Source of the DNA: Paludibacter sp. 47-17
GTDB lineage: Bacteria > Bacteroidota > Bacteroidia > Bacteroidales > Paludibacteraceae
Direction: 5' to 3'
NCBI GenBank assembly: GCA_001898935.1
Contig: MKVT01000009.1
Coordinates: forward strand, 1 to 64,000
Length of the DNA: 64,000 bases
Shown: positions 1 to 8,362 of the stretch, one piece after another
Layout: every line of letters starts with the position of its first letter
How positions within the stretch are numbered: the first letter of the stretch is position 1
Notes under the pieces: model-generated
What the model saw: the letters and a program-made list of their open reading frames with translations, nothing else
Database searches by the model: none
Told to the model about the DNA's origin: nothing
Program-made: the position numbers and the translations under genes

Positions 1-894
1 GCCGGAATCACGTTAAGCGCCACTACACTCACCCCCGCCCAAGTGGCTGAAGGCGCCGAAATCACGGCTACCTTCGACAACCAGACGGCTATCAACGAGG
101 GTAAAATTGAAATCAAAACAGGCGATCTGACCGTAAACATCGCCGTGGTGGGTTCGGCCGATCTGGCTTGCTTCACCAAACTGTATGCCGATGGCGTTAA
201 CCTGATCCCCAATCCTTACCTCAACGACATCAGCATGTTTGCCGGATGGGGACGACGGTCGGTGGTAACCGGAGCGGAAGCCTATTGTGGAGCACGCGCC
301 GTGAAATTCGACGCGCTTACCAACGCCTGGCCCGATGGTGCTGCCCTCGACGTGAACGGTATCCAGTGGAAAGCTGAAACCTGGTACCGCGTACGCGCCA
401 TGGTGAAAACGGTGGACGGAACACTGGCATTCTTTGCAAAAGGTACCGACCCCGATGTAACCATACCGGTGGCTCAATCCAACGAACAGTGGGTGGAAAT
501 AGACGAAACCTTCAAAACAGGTGCGGCGCCTACCGCCAACTTCTTCTCCCTCAACAACGTGGACGGAGCTTCCACCGGGAAAATCGCCTACATCGACAAC
601 TGGGAACTATACGAAATGCCGCTGGGAACTTCGGTGGAGAATCCCGCACTCGACAGCGCTACCCGCCTGTTCGTTTCCGAAGGTAAAATTGCCGTGCGCT
701 TCAACCTCGAACGTGCAGCCGAAGTAACCTTCGGCCTCTACAACCTACAGGGGATGCAAATCGCTTCGAAGAAAGCCGGTCTTACTACCGGCACCAACCA
801 GGTGGAAATCGCCAGCGGACTCGAAGCCGGAGCGTACATCGTAAAAGTAAGCTCTGTGAATGGGGAACAAACGCTGAAAACTATCGTACGATAA
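1..894 (+). CDS. C-terminal part of a T9SS-secreted carbohydrate-binding protein
   Basis: The reading frame is open from base 1, so the N-terminus lies outside the window. The visible part starts with an Ig-like stretch (about 50 residues), then a beta-sandwich segment resembling a CBM4/9-type module (NLIPNPYLNDISMFAGWG to IDNWELYEM). The last about 80 residues look like a type IX secretion (type A) sorting domain: FNLERAAEVTFGLYNLQG, then GLEAGAYIVKV and a basic end in TIVR. Such proteins cross the outer membrane through T9SS and are anchored or released at the surface. A strong terminator follows the stop codon. The sorting domain is a confident call. The binding-module assignment is by overall pattern only, and the catalytic or adhesive function, if any, is in the missing part. 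Confidence 0.75.
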   Translation, partial: AGITLSATTLTPAQVAEGAEITATFDNQTAINEGKIEIKTGDLTVNIAVVGSADLACFTKLYADGVNLIPNPYLNDISMFAGWGRRSVVTGAEAYCGARAVKFDALTNAWPDGAALDVNGIQWKAETWYRVRAMVKTVDGTLAFFAKGTDPDVTIPVAQSNEQWVEIDETFKTGAAPTANFFSLNNVDGASTGKIAYIDNWELYEMPLGTSVENPALDSATRLFVSEGKIAVRFNLERAAEVTFGLYNLQGMQIASKKAGLTTGTNQVEIASGLEAGAYIVKVSSVNGEQTLKTIVR

Positions 895-914
895 TAACCA
901 GGCGCTATATACAC

Positions 915-954
915 AGCAGGCCCGATGAACCGTGTTCATCGGGCCTGCTTTTGT
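915..954 (+). terminator. Rho-independent terminator after the T9SS protein gene
   Basis: A perfect 16-bp stem (915-930 pairing with 934-949) with a CGT loop is followed by a short T run. It lies about 20 bases after the stop of the plus-strand gene and just before the convergent stop of the Wzi-like gene. The T run is on the plus-strand side, so it mainly serves the left gene. Confidence 0.85.
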
Positions 955-965
955 ATTCAGCAAAT

Positions 966-2363
966 CTAATCAAAATTGTAACGGGCGCTGAGCTGCAAGC
1001 CATACGAATTACCGGTCAGCTTTCCGCGGTCGATGCCCAGGGCTGCTCCCAGCGAAAGCTGCGGATTAAATTTCGGACGATAATGCAGATCAAGAAGGTA
1101 ATACCGTTGCTTCACCACAGGAGGATTGGGAATATGAAAATTATTAAATCCGAAATTCCGGGTAAAGGTCGCCAATAACCGGTAATCCCAGCGCTGCTTA
1201 CCGCCTTCGATCGCGAAGTGATGCGCCCTTACCCTGTTGTTGTAGGTATGCTTATCCTCGCTCAACCGATAGAAGGGCGAGGTAATGAGCGGCGTCCCGA
1301 TGGTGTTGCCTACATAGGCCCATCCTTCAGGATAATAGCCTTCGAAATAATTGTCGGCACCTCCGTACACAATGCCGTCCATATCGTGGAACGGGCCGGA
1401 CTGATCGGTGGTATTCAGATATTCGTACACAATCGATTTCACGATGGATTCGCCCCGGTTGGTAAGTGTAAATCCCCACAGCCCATCGGGATAATTCAAT
1501 GTGAATCCCATCACGCGCAAGGGCATATCCTCCAGCACGATCTGCCAGTAACCGGCCATTGTCCAGTCGCCGATACCGGCTTCCAGTTTCAGGCTCTGAC
1601 CGATCAAATGATTGCCCAACACATTGCTCTGATCGGCGATAGTGGCATTGTCGCCACCCGAACGACCCATAAAGATACTGATATAATCCTTCCAATCGGA
1701 AGGTTGATTGAAGTAGCCCGGCAATCCGGTAGTTCCACCCCATTGGGCGGCGTGATCGAGCCGTGCATGCAGCCGCACCGGCAGGTTCTTTCCAATCAGC
1801 ACCTGCAGGTACTTGTGATGTAACATCATGTTTTTAAAACCATAATGCCGGGTGAACCATCCGTGCATCAACGCTCCCTGCACACAGACCAATTCGTTGG
1901 TAAACGGCACCGCACGATACTGATCGAACCCGATGGTAACCGCCGGAATGGAACGCGCATTGCGCGAAAATAAAATCCCCCCGGCCGAAAGCGTCGGATG
2001 TTCAAAACCTGTAGGCAGGGTTTGAACACCGGCCTTTACTTCTACCCACCAATAACGCGCTTTGGCATACAACTCGTTGAAAAACAAAGCAGCCGTATCG
2101 TCGGCCAGTTGCACCACACCGTCGGCTCCATAACCCAACTCCAGCTTTCCGGGCACATCGCGGTAGTCGCGCCGGAAACCTCCGTCGAAGGTCACCGACG
2201 AAGGAGCCGGAAGTATCCTCCCGCGGGTTTGCTGGTGAAACCAAAACGGCGCAAAATTGCCGGTACCGGCATGAGCAGTTGCCGAAATAAAGTATTCCGT
2301 ATCGGAAGCATACAGCGGACCAGCACTATACAGCAACAGAACAGCTATCCACCTCCACAGCAT
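966..2363 (-). CDS. Capsule assembly Wzi family outer membrane protein
   Basis: This is about 465 residues from the ATG at 2363, the start that lies 10 bases after the upstream Kelch gene and directly before a signal peptide (MLWRWIAVLLLYSAGPLYA). Longer in-frame starts would overlap the Kelch gene. The body alternates aromatic-rich strands (WWVEVKAGVQTLPTGF, LHARLDHAAQWGGTTG, ending in LSARYNFD with a C-terminal aromatic), typical of an outer membrane barrel. Content matches the Bacteroidota Wzi family, whose E. coli member attaches capsule to the surface. It probably forms an operon with the Kelch lipoprotein. It is about 33 kb from the EPS locus in this window, so a link to that polymer is only inferred. 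Confidence 0.75.
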   Translation of the reverse strand: MLWRWIAVLLLYSAGPLYASDTEYFISATAHAGTGNFAPFWFHQQTRGRILPAPSSVTFDGGFRRDYRDVPGKLELGYGADGVVQLADDTAALFFNELYAKARYWWVEVKAGVQTLPTGFEHPTLSAGGILFSRNARSIPAVTIGFDQYRAVPFTNELVCVQGALMHGWFTRHYGFKNMMLHHKYLQVLIGKNLPVRLHARLDHAAQWGGTTGLPGYFNQPSDWKDYISIFMGRSGGDNATIADQSNVLGNHLIGQSLKLEAGIGDWTMAGYWQIVLEDMPLRVMGFTLNYPDGLWGFTLTNRGESIVKSIVYEYLNTTDQSGPFHDMDGIVYGGADNYFEGYYPEGWAYVGNTIGTPLITSPFYRLSEDKHTYNNRVRAHHFAIEGGKQRWDYRLLATFTRNFGFNNFHIPNPPVVKQRYYLLDLHYRPKFNPQLSLGAALGIDRGKLTGNSYGLQLSARYNFD

Positions 2364-2373
2364 TGCCCCACGT

Positions 2374-3357
2374 TTACAACTCCAGGCTCCACAAATTATC
2401 GAGCAATGTTGTATCATTTTCGCCATAACCAATATACGCTTTATTATTCACCACAAAAACCAACGCATTCTGCCGGCCTCCGCCGGGAATCGTACCCCGA
2501 CGGATCCATTTATCGTGTGCGGCATCGTACTCGAGCAAATCGTCTTTCACATGTCCTCCGTCGGTCAATCCTCTGAAATAGCGTCCGGTAGCCACAAAAA
2601 ACCGTCCCTCCAGGCTAAAGGCCAGTGCGCGGTCGCGTCCCTTATCGGGCATCGGAGCACGTCGCTTCCAGGTATCGTTGGCCGGGAAATACTCCCACCA
2701 ATCGTCGTGATTGAACGAACGGTAACCGGTACCTACGAAAATCCGCTCTCCATCCGAACAGGCCACCGCACCGGCACGTCGCGGAGCAGGCGGAACGGCC
2801 AGCTGTTTCCACCGGCCGAGCTTCAGGTGATAACTCCACCATTCGTTGGTAAAGGTAGTGCTGTTGAATCCAAATCCGATGTACAAGTAATCGCCCGCTA
2901 CCACACTCACACAAGCATTGGTTGCCAACGACGGAAAACTGTCCAACCGGCACCAGCGGTCGTGTGCCGGATGATAACTCCACCAGTCGCGCAATTGCCC
3001 TGCTTCGTTGTAATATTCCGTGGGCGTACTGTATCCCAGCCCGATAAACACGCTGTCGCCCACTGCAATAGCAGTAGCATTAACCCGCTCTTTCCCGGGA
3101 AAACCGGTCCACTCGGTCCAGCTGTTGCCCGCAGGCGAAAAACGCCACCCTGTGCTTATCAACTCCCGGTCCTTGGTGCGCCCAAGGGCTATAAAGGCCT
3201 CATCGCCCACCGCAAAAGCGATACCCGACGAGCGGGCGACTCCCTGCGGAGCCGCAACGGCATGCAGCTGCAAGCGCCCTTCGGGATCGATCCCCGTTTC
3301 GTCGCACGATAGAGCCAACAAACCGATAATACCCAGCAATAAAAAACGAATCTTCAT
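2374..3357 (-). CDS. Kelch-repeat lipoprotein
   Basis: The protein has 327 residues with a lipoprotein signal peptide (MKIRFLLLGIIGLLALSC, lipobox LALSC, Cys18). The mature part shows about six Kelch-type blades with repeating patterns such as GDSVFIGLGYSTPTEYYNEA, DYLYIGFGFN, ERIFVGTGYR and KAYIGYGEND, each followed by a WWSYHP/W-type strand and a basic W segment. This implies a six-bladed propeller tethered to a membrane, most likely the outer membrane. Kelch propellers bind proteins or sugars; some related ones are sialic acid mutarotases, but no catalytic residues can be assigned here. A -7 element TATATTTG lies at 3393-3400 on the minus strand. The Wzi-like gene follows by 10 bases, so the two are probably co-transcribed. 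Confidence 0.8.
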   Translation of the reverse strand: MKIRFLLLGIIGLLALSCDETGIDPEGRLQLHAVAAPQGVARSSGIAFAVGDEAFIALGRTKDRELISTGWRFSPAGNSWTEWTGFPGKERVNATAIAVGDSVFIGLGYSTPTEYYNEAGQLRDWWSYHPAHDRWCRLDSFPSLATNACVSVVAGDYLYIGFGFNSTTFTNEWWSYHLKLGRWKQLAVPPAPRRAGAVACSDGERIFVGTGYRSFNHDDWWEYFPANDTWKRRAPMPDKGRDRALAFSLEGRFFVATGRYFRGLTDGGHVKDDLLEYDAAHDKWIRRGTIPGGGRQNALVFVVNNKAYIGYGENDTTLLDNLWSLEL

Positions 3358-3392
3358 CCACTGTACTATTTTTTCAAACGTAAAAAGATTTG

Positions 3393-3400
3393 CAAATATA
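3393..3400 (-). promoter_or_regulatory. Bacteroidota -7 element for the Kelch-Wzi operon
   Basis: On the minus strand the sequence reads TATATTTG, matching the TAnnTTTG consensus. It lies 36 bases upstream of the Kelch ATG. No clear -33 TTTG box was found at the ideal spacing. Confidence 0.6.
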
Positions 3401-3561
3401 AGTAATTATTAAGGGATTAAAAAGCAAAGCCGGTTAAATATTGACGCCGCCCGGGGCAGTTGCCCTGAAAACACATCCGGTCGGTTATAAAATAAACCTT
3501 CGAAGCAATCATTTTCAGAAAATTTTATCTAATTTCGGGCAGTAATTAAAACCTTCGAAAA

Positions 3562-4266
3562 ATGCCCATCGACTTACCCCTTCAGCGTGTCAACGAACTG
3601 GTAAAAACCTGTAAATATTTGTATATTAACATCAACCACCCGCAACCTTCGCCGGAAAGTTTCCTCCATTTTGCCATCAACCAGGCTATTTCCGAAACAC
3701 TGGTTTTTCCTCCTGCTGCTTCCGACGTTCCGGATGACGACGAGCAGGCCCGAACGGTATCGACAGCTACCCGGGTTTTGCCTCCGCACCACCTGAGCCT
3801 GGCCGAGCAAGTCCGCATCAGGAAGTACTGGGGCGAATGCCTTACCGATTTGTTTTTCAAGTACGAGGAAAAACAAACCGAAGAAGAGTTCGAAAAGGAT
3901 ATGCTGGCGCTGTACAAGAAACTGTTCCTGGTGTTCCCGAGTACACTTCGTAATCCGGAAGGATTCGACAGCTATGGATTGAAGTTAATATCGGCCCAGT
4001 TGAGCCTCGCATTGTGGTTGAAGCAGTTGTGGTGCGTGGGCAGCATACCGGCGCCTCCGGCCTGTCCGCTATCCACTAATATTCTGATGCTGAGCACGCG
4101 GTATCCCGATCTCCAGTTGTGGCGCCATGTGAACTCGATGGAAGAATATCGCGAAAGGATGCGCGAAGTGCACGAAGAGGCGGGCGATGTGGAGGTCGCG
4201 AAGTGGGAATTGTTGCAGCAGCTGGCGGCGCATCACCTGGAAGTGTCGGGCAAGCTGGGGCTGTAA
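3562..4266 (+). CDS. Hypothetical protein, 234 aa
   Basis: I do not recognise the family. The protein is soluble, without signal peptide or membrane segment. It has an N-terminal region (LQRVNELVKTCKYLYININH), an acidic linker (DVPDDDEQ), a central alpha-helical part rich in charged residues (KYEEKQTEEEFEKDMLALYKKL) and a C-terminal helix likely to form a coiled coil (EEYRERMREVHEEAGDVEV). It stands alone between the divergent Kelch gene and a convergent Wzi-like gene. The start is the first ATG after a stop-rich AT-rich spacer. Codon use resembles its neighbours, which supports a real gene. A small stem (4271-4276 with 4284-4289) lies after the stop but lacks a T run. Confidence 0.7.
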   Translation: MPIDLPLQRVNELVKTCKYLYININHPQPSPESFLHFAINQAISETLVFPPAASDVPDDDEQARTVSTATRVLPPHHLSLAEQVRIRKYWGECLTDLFFKYEEKQTEEEFEKDMLALYKKLFLVFPSTLRNPEGFDSYGLKLISAQLSLALWLKQLWCVGSIPAPPACPLSTNILMLSTRYPDLQLWRHVNSMEEYRERMREVHEEAGDVEVAKWELLQQLAAHHLEVSGKLGL

Positions 4267-4301
4267 TTGAGCTGCGTTGTTTTCGCAGCCCATCCGTACC
4301 C

Positions 4302-5939
4302 TCAAAGCCTCACTCCAATATTCACTTCAGCATTCACATTATACCTCGTCTTTCCGTAATCCCAGAAATAAGGTGGTTCGGTAAGCACCGGATCGTACAA
4401 AAACATATAATTCAGCGCTCCGATGGTCTGCAGCTTCGCGTTCACGAACAGCCGGCCGAAATCCCAATCCACCACCAATGCTCCGCTCAGGTCGACCCAG
4501 TGCGTACGGTAATCGGTCTTGCCCCCATTGAGGCGGAGGTAGGCCCAGAAATCATCGTCGTGATTGTAACGGTAGAGCTCCAGTCCGATGCGTTGTTTCC
4601 CGTATACCCAGCCTATATTCAGCGATTGCATATTGCTGCTGGTGCCGATACCGGCGCCCAGGATCTGCCCTTGATTGGTAAACCCGTGGCGGCCCGAGAA
4701 ATACCAACTACCCCAGCCGCTGTAAGGCCGAAGCAGGGTCTGCACATTATAACTGAACTGCGTGATCTCGAGTTCCACATCGAGGTGCGATTTGAGCTTG
4801 CCGTTGAGCGGCACCAATTTTCGGTAGCCGATTATATAGGCCCGGTTATGGGTGGGTTCGAGCAGGAAATCGTTCAGATGCCAGCTGTGATCCGACCGGC
4901 CGAATTCAAAATAAACCTCCGCATGGTCTTTGGGCATCAGCCAGCGCGCCCATACCGACACCAACTGATCGGTAGGTATGGTATCGTAACCATGACCGCC
5001 GGCATTGACCTTCAGAAAAGGTTCCATTACCGGCAACCAGGTCTTGTAATTACCCGGATCAATTTTTTTACTGTAGATAGTAAACGACCGCGCACCTCCC
5101 AAACTCAAACCGGGTAACCAACGGGGCTGGTAATTCACCGTCAGCGCATTGAAATACAGCCAGTCGTTGGGTCGCTTACGCGGATTCATCCCATGGCTGA
5201 TCATCAGTGTCGTATCCACACCCGGGAAGCCCGATGGTTCGAGCTTTCCGCCCACCATCTGCCATTCGAATCCTCCGATAGGCGTTTTCACCGGCTTCAC
5301 CGTATTGAAGGTAAAATGCTTGAATCCGGGCGCATTATTGGTCATCATCAGGGCATTTTTATGGCCGGGCCCCCACCAGAGGTTCTCGTTCGACAAGCCG
5401 AGCGAAAGCGATTTATAGGTGAGGCGCACACTGCTTTGTCCCCAGAACGCGCGTTTATAAGGTTCGGTACCGAACCGTTCGGGCAGGTCGATAGCATATT
5501 TCCAGCTGTTGTAGGCGCGCAACACCTCGATGCGGTGCTTGTCGGACAGTCCGTCGAAATATTGATTGCGGGCATACACGAATTCGGGCATGAGTTGCAC
5601 CGAGAGGATTCCGTAGCGGGCGTAAAATCCGGCGCTGAAAAGGGTTTGATAACCCCGGGCAGGGATCATGGCGCCATTGTTGAGGCTCATAGGATGATCG
5701 GTGGTGTATTGCTGTTTCCACACGATGGGCATCAGCTTGAATTCGGCTCCTTTCACCTTTGCCGGAATACCGAAGGAAGGACGAATCAGCAGTGAACTCA
5801 GGATGCTGGTATCGCCGAGGAGTTGTTGCCGCCGGGTGTATTCCTCGAGTACAGGCATCCCTACAGGCTGGCTTTGGGAGCGCAGGGCAGACGGGAGCAG
5901 CAGGATGCTGATGATAAGCCCTATACTAAGTTTGTACAT
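4302..5939 (-). CDS. Capsule assembly Wzi family outer membrane protein (second copy)
   Basis: The protein has 545 residues with a signal peptide (MYKLSIGLIISILLLPSALRSQ). The core carries the typical Wzi signature around residues 190-220: SNENLWWGPG followed by NNAPGFKHFTF. Many amphipathic strands and a C-terminal strand ending in NIGVRL indicate an outer membrane barrel. It is distinct in sequence from the Wzi-like protein at 966-2363, so it is not a recent duplicate. It may help anchor or organise a surface polysaccharide. A TATCTTTG element lies at 5981-5988 on the minus strand. The gene is not next to an export or polymerase gene, so its polymer partner cannot be named. Confidence 0.8.
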   Translation of the reverse strand: MYKLSIGLIISILLLPSALRSQSQPVGMPVLEEYTRRQQLLGDTSILSSLLIRPSFGIPAKVKGAEFKLMPIVWKQQYTTDHPMSLNNGAMIPARGYQTLFSAGFYARYGILSVQLMPEFVYARNQYFDGLSDKHRIEVLRAYNSWKYAIDLPERFGTEPYKRAFWGQSSVRLTYKSLSLGLSNENLWWGPGHKNALMMTNNAPGFKHFTFNTVKPVKTPIGGFEWQMVGGKLEPSGFPGVDTTLMISHGMNPRKRPNDWLYFNALTVNYQPRWLPGLSLGGARSFTIYSKKIDPGNYKTWLPVMEPFLKVNAGGHGYDTIPTDQLVSVWARWLMPKDHAEVYFEFGRSDHSWHLNDFLLEPTHNRAYIIGYRKLVPLNGKLKSHLDVELEITQFSYNVQTLLRPYSGWGSWYFSGRHGFTNQGQILGAGIGTSSNMQSLNIGWVYGKQRIGLELYRYNHDDDFWAYLRLNGGKTDYRTHWVDLSGALVVDWDFGRLFVNAKLQTIGALNYMFLYDPVLTEPPYFWDYGKTRYNVNAEVNIGVRL

Positions 5940-5980
5940 AGTTCAATTTTTAAGCGGGTTGCGTTGGGGTATTTGTGGCC

Positions 5981-5988
5981 CAAAGATA
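5981..5988 (-). promoter_or_regulatory. -7 element for the second Wzi-like gene
   Basis: The minus strand reads TATCTTTG, 42 bases upstream of the ATG at 5939, matching TAnnTTTG. Confidence 0.55.
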
Positions 5989-6061
5989 CTATTTTTTTTG
6001 AATATCCCGGTCGATGAGTCGAGTGGGCTTACATTTTTCTCCTGGGAATGTTGTTCTACGT

Positions 6062-6219
6062 ACCGGTATACAGTCGAACTAACGTCGTTTCGCTCAAAAA
6101 TGCGACCTTCGCACGGTGCCCGTCCTCCAACTCGCCCTACGGGCTCAAACAGGAGGACTAACAGCACCTCCCTCAGGGGCATTTTTGGCTCACCGCCTGA
6201 GGTTCGACTGTATACCGGT
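6062..6219. repeat. Long imperfect palindrome between genes
   Basis: The gap from 5940 to 6248 contains no gene. It holds an 18-bp perfect inverted repeat (ACCGGTATACAGTCGAAC at 6062-6079, its reverse complement at 6202-6219). Inside are further paired parts: a CAAAAATGC block near 6094 facing GCATTTTTG near 6180, and GTCCTCC (6122-6128) facing GGAGGAC (6152-6158). The whole 158 bases could fold as one interrupted hairpin. It could be a small non-autonomous element or a structured spacer. No coding sequence for a transposase is present, and no second copy was seen in this window. Confidence 0.7.
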
Positions 6220-6248
6220 CCGTAGCAGAGCCCGCCGGTGCAATACGA

Positions 6249-6800
6249 TCAGCCCGGGCTATTCTCGTAGGAACGTATGATGTCATACACCTTCCTCACG
6301 GTGTTGATATTCCGGATAGTCATGTGTTTGTACAAGGTCGTACCCACCAACTTCATCATCCCGCTCCGGGTGACCTGTTCGCGATCGACATTCCACACAA
6401 AAGCGCCGGGAAAATATTCGACCCGATCCACCTCCTGAATAACAAGCTGTTGTGCTACTTCGGGACGATCGAACTGTTCCCACAGAAACATGACATCGGT
6501 TTTCATCGTAGTATCGTTCACCCATCGGGCAGGAACACCTTGACAAATGGCGGCAATAGCGGCCGCATCGCGCAACAACACCTTGATAGCAAGCCGAAAA
6601 TCGTTCAGGATAGCTTTTTCGAGCTGTCCGGCCAAGGTTTCCGGCTCCTGCAGATCCGATTCGAAAATGATATTCCCCGTGTTGATATAGGTCGTCACCT
6701 TCTTACATCCAATCGATTCGAAGGTCAGTTTCAGCCGTCCCATTTCAATTTTATTGTTCCCGCCGACATTAATTCCTCTCAGTAATGCAAGATATACCAT
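6249..6800 (-). CDS. DUF1697 domain protein
   Basis: The protein has 183 residues, the usual family length. The N-terminus MVYLALLRGINVGGNNKIEM is the characteristic DUF1697 signature, followed by TYINTGNIIFES. The C-terminus (MTIRNINTVRKVYDI) is also typical, reading as recognition of repeated T-I-R-N-x-x-T. It is cytosolic, with no signal peptide. The biochemical role of the family is not established. It stands alone between the palindromic spacer and a pseudogene, and the start is the only ATG that gives the conserved N-terminus. Confidence 0.9.
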   Translation of the reverse strand: MVYLALLRGINVGGNNKIEMGRLKLTFESIGCKKVTTYINTGNIIFESDLQEPETLAGQLEKAILNDFRLAIKVLLRDAAAIAAICQGVPARWVNDTTMKTDVMFLWEQFDRPEVAQQLVIQEVDRVEYFPGAFVWNVDREQVTRSGMMKLVGTTLYKHMTIRNINTVRKVYDIIRSYENSPG

Positions 6801-6835
6801 GCTATATTAATTAAAATTTCCGAATAATTACAAAA

Positions 6836-7017
6836 TCAGGCTCTCAGGCTGTTCAGATATTCGCTATTGGTAATTTTGCCTTTGAACTGTAGAGCGTACC
6901 ACCCTGTGCATTGGCAAAGCCACATATCCATTTGAGGTATTCGTCTTTCCAAACGGATTTGTATTCTATGTTTTGAGTGTCGGGCATAACCGATTTATTC
7001 GGCACCAAAATTCTCAT
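6836..7017 (-). pseudogene. Remnant of an AlbA_2-type ATP-binding (Schlafen-like) protein
   Basis: On the minus strand an ATG at 7017 opens MRILVPNKSVMPDTQNIEYK followed by SVWKDEYLKWICGFANAQGG, a good match to the N-terminal AlbA_2 DNA-binding domain of the large RecG-like/Schlafen-type ATP-binding family (E-x-K, then W-x-x-E-x-L-K and FANA-GG). After GGTLY the frame changes. In the next frame FKGKITNSEYLNSLRA follows, resembling the C-terminal winged-helix region of the same family. The central about 350-400 residues are missing. I read this as an internal deletion joining the two ends of one gene. It fills most of the gap between the DUF1697 gene and the next gene. Confidence 0.65.
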
Positions 7018-7094
7018 ATCCGCTCAGCTATGGTGTGTAAGAATCGTATCGTTTGATTCAATTCCTTTCTCCCTACCTATCCGCCCCAAACCAC

Positions 7095-8153
7095 TCAACG
7101 GGTAATTTCCTTGTAATACTTTTCAATGGCGGCGGCATTGGCACGGTAGATCTTTTGCATCTCGGCCTTGCGGACGGCCTCCGCTTCCTTGCGGCTGGCC
7201 ATCTCCCTCTGCCAGGTAACTCCCGGAACAATATCGACGAGCAAACGGGCATTCACACTGTAACTCACGTACAGGTTTTTGCCGCCCACCTTCACCATAT
7301 CCATCTCGTAATCGAAAGCAGTGTGTAAATCGTCGAATCCTATGGTGCCCGAGGCATCAAAATCGGGCTTACGGAGATTGGCCTCCACCACCTTCTCGTA
7401 ACGGTGCCACAGGTAGACAGGCGCCACGCCGCTGTCGAACGAAAGGGTATAGAAGCCTTTCGTCGGATTAAAAACATCACCGATGCTGAAATAGTTGGGA
7501 TTTTTATCGGCCGGAGGTGTGGGTTGTGTTTTGAAGTTCGATTGCGTTACACCCACGTTATCGCCGAAGTGGGCGCCGTCGTTCCAAAAACGGTAGAGAC
7601 GATCGACCACTACGCCGGTTTCCTGGGGCAGCTCTTCGATATACGATACGCCCAGCACGTATTCCTCGTTCGACGACCAGGGTTTCGCGCCGCAGTTCTG
7701 CAGTCCCTGGATGTAGAACCATATCCACGACTTGTCGGTAAGCTGGTACATCAATCCGCCGTTGGGCAGCCGGGTGTTCCTGAACATCTTTTTAATGGTC
7801 TTCTCGTTTACCTGCTTCAGGCCTTGGGCGGCGGCGAGCTGTTTTACTTCATCGGGACGGTAGGCTACCCAGTCGCGGATCTCGGTAAGGATACAGTCGT
7901 AATTGGTTTTCACCACATTGCCGGGAGCATAGGCATAGTAGGTACCGGGGCCGTAGTTAGGACTTTTACGGGTGTAGCCGGGCACCCCGGGGGCAAAGCC
8001 GCAGGGGGGCGTAGGAGCCAGCGCAGCAATGGGCTGATAAACGGTGAACGTGGTTTTTCCGTAAGTCACTTTTTTCTGAGCCGTCAGGCTGGTGAGGGAA
8101 GCGATGGTGAATAGCGCGAGTGTAATTTTCAGATGGTGTATCATGGAACTCAT
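7095..8153 (-). CDS. Secreted protein with EF-hand-like loop, unknown function
   Basis: Two ATGs are possible (8153 and 8144). Both precede a signal peptide (MIHHLKITLALFTIASLTSLTAQ), so the mature protein is the same. The mature part (about 330 residues) is rich in Pro, Tyr and Trp near the N-terminus (TPPCGFAPGVPGYTRKSPNY). It has a segment LRKPDFDASGTIGFDDLHTAF at about residues 275-295 in which D-x-D-x-S-G-x-I-x-x-x-D fits a calcium-binding EF-hand or dockerin-like loop. The C-terminus is a charged helix (REMASRKEAEAVRKAEMQKI). I do not recognise the family. A TATATTTG element lies at 8163-8170, so it is likely monocistronic. Confidence 0.7.
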   Translation of the reverse strand: MSSMIHHLKITLALFTIASLTSLTAQKKVTYGKTTFTVYQPIAALAPTPPCGFAPGVPGYTRKSPNYGPGTYYAYAPGNVVKTNYDCILTEIRDWVAYRPDEVKQLAAAQGLKQVNEKTIKKMFRNTRLPNGGLMYQLTDKSWIWFYIQGLQNCGAKPWSSNEEYVLGVSYIEELPQETGVVVDRLYRFWNDGAHFGDNVGVTQSNFKTQPTPPADKNPNYFSIGDVFNPTKGFYTLSFDSGVAPVYLWHRYEKVVEANLRKPDFDASGTIGFDDLHTAFDYEMDMVKVGGKNLYVSYSVNARLLVDIVPGVTWQREMASRKEAEAVRKAEMQKIYRANAAAIEKYYKEITR

Positions 8154-8162
8154 TTTTGTCCA

Positions 8163-8170
8163 CAAATATA
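8163..8170 (-). promoter_or_regulatory. -7 element for the secreted EF-hand-like protein
   Basis: The minus strand reads TATATTTG, 10 bases upstream of the ATG at 8153 and 19 upstream of the ATG at 8144. The latter spacing slightly favours the inner start. The gap to 8362 shows no other convincing feature. Confidence 0.6.
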
Positions 8171-8362
8171 CTGAAAAAATCGGTGTTTCTTAACGGTTTT
8201 ATTAATTCTTCCCGCCCTTCTCCCGCTTTGTATTCAAACGAACAGCCATAAGCCGTATGGAAATCCGATGCTTTCTGACTACTTCACCGCCTTAGGCATC
8301 CATTCTCTGAACAAAGCCGTCACAAGGCGCTCGGTTATATAGTGTTCGCGGCCTCCCAAAAC

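Noticed and set aside
1218-1823. 201-residue open frame on the plus strand
   Set aside because: It is antisense to the Wzi-like gene at 966-2363, without any family pattern.
4119-5117. 332-residue open frame on the plus strand
   Set aside because: It overlaps the end of the 234-residue gene in another frame and then runs antisense to the Wzi-like gene. No domain or start context supports it.
8171-8362. Possible gene remnant before the secreted protein gene
   Set aside because: Minus-strand frames give only short peptides with stops, and none resembles a known family.
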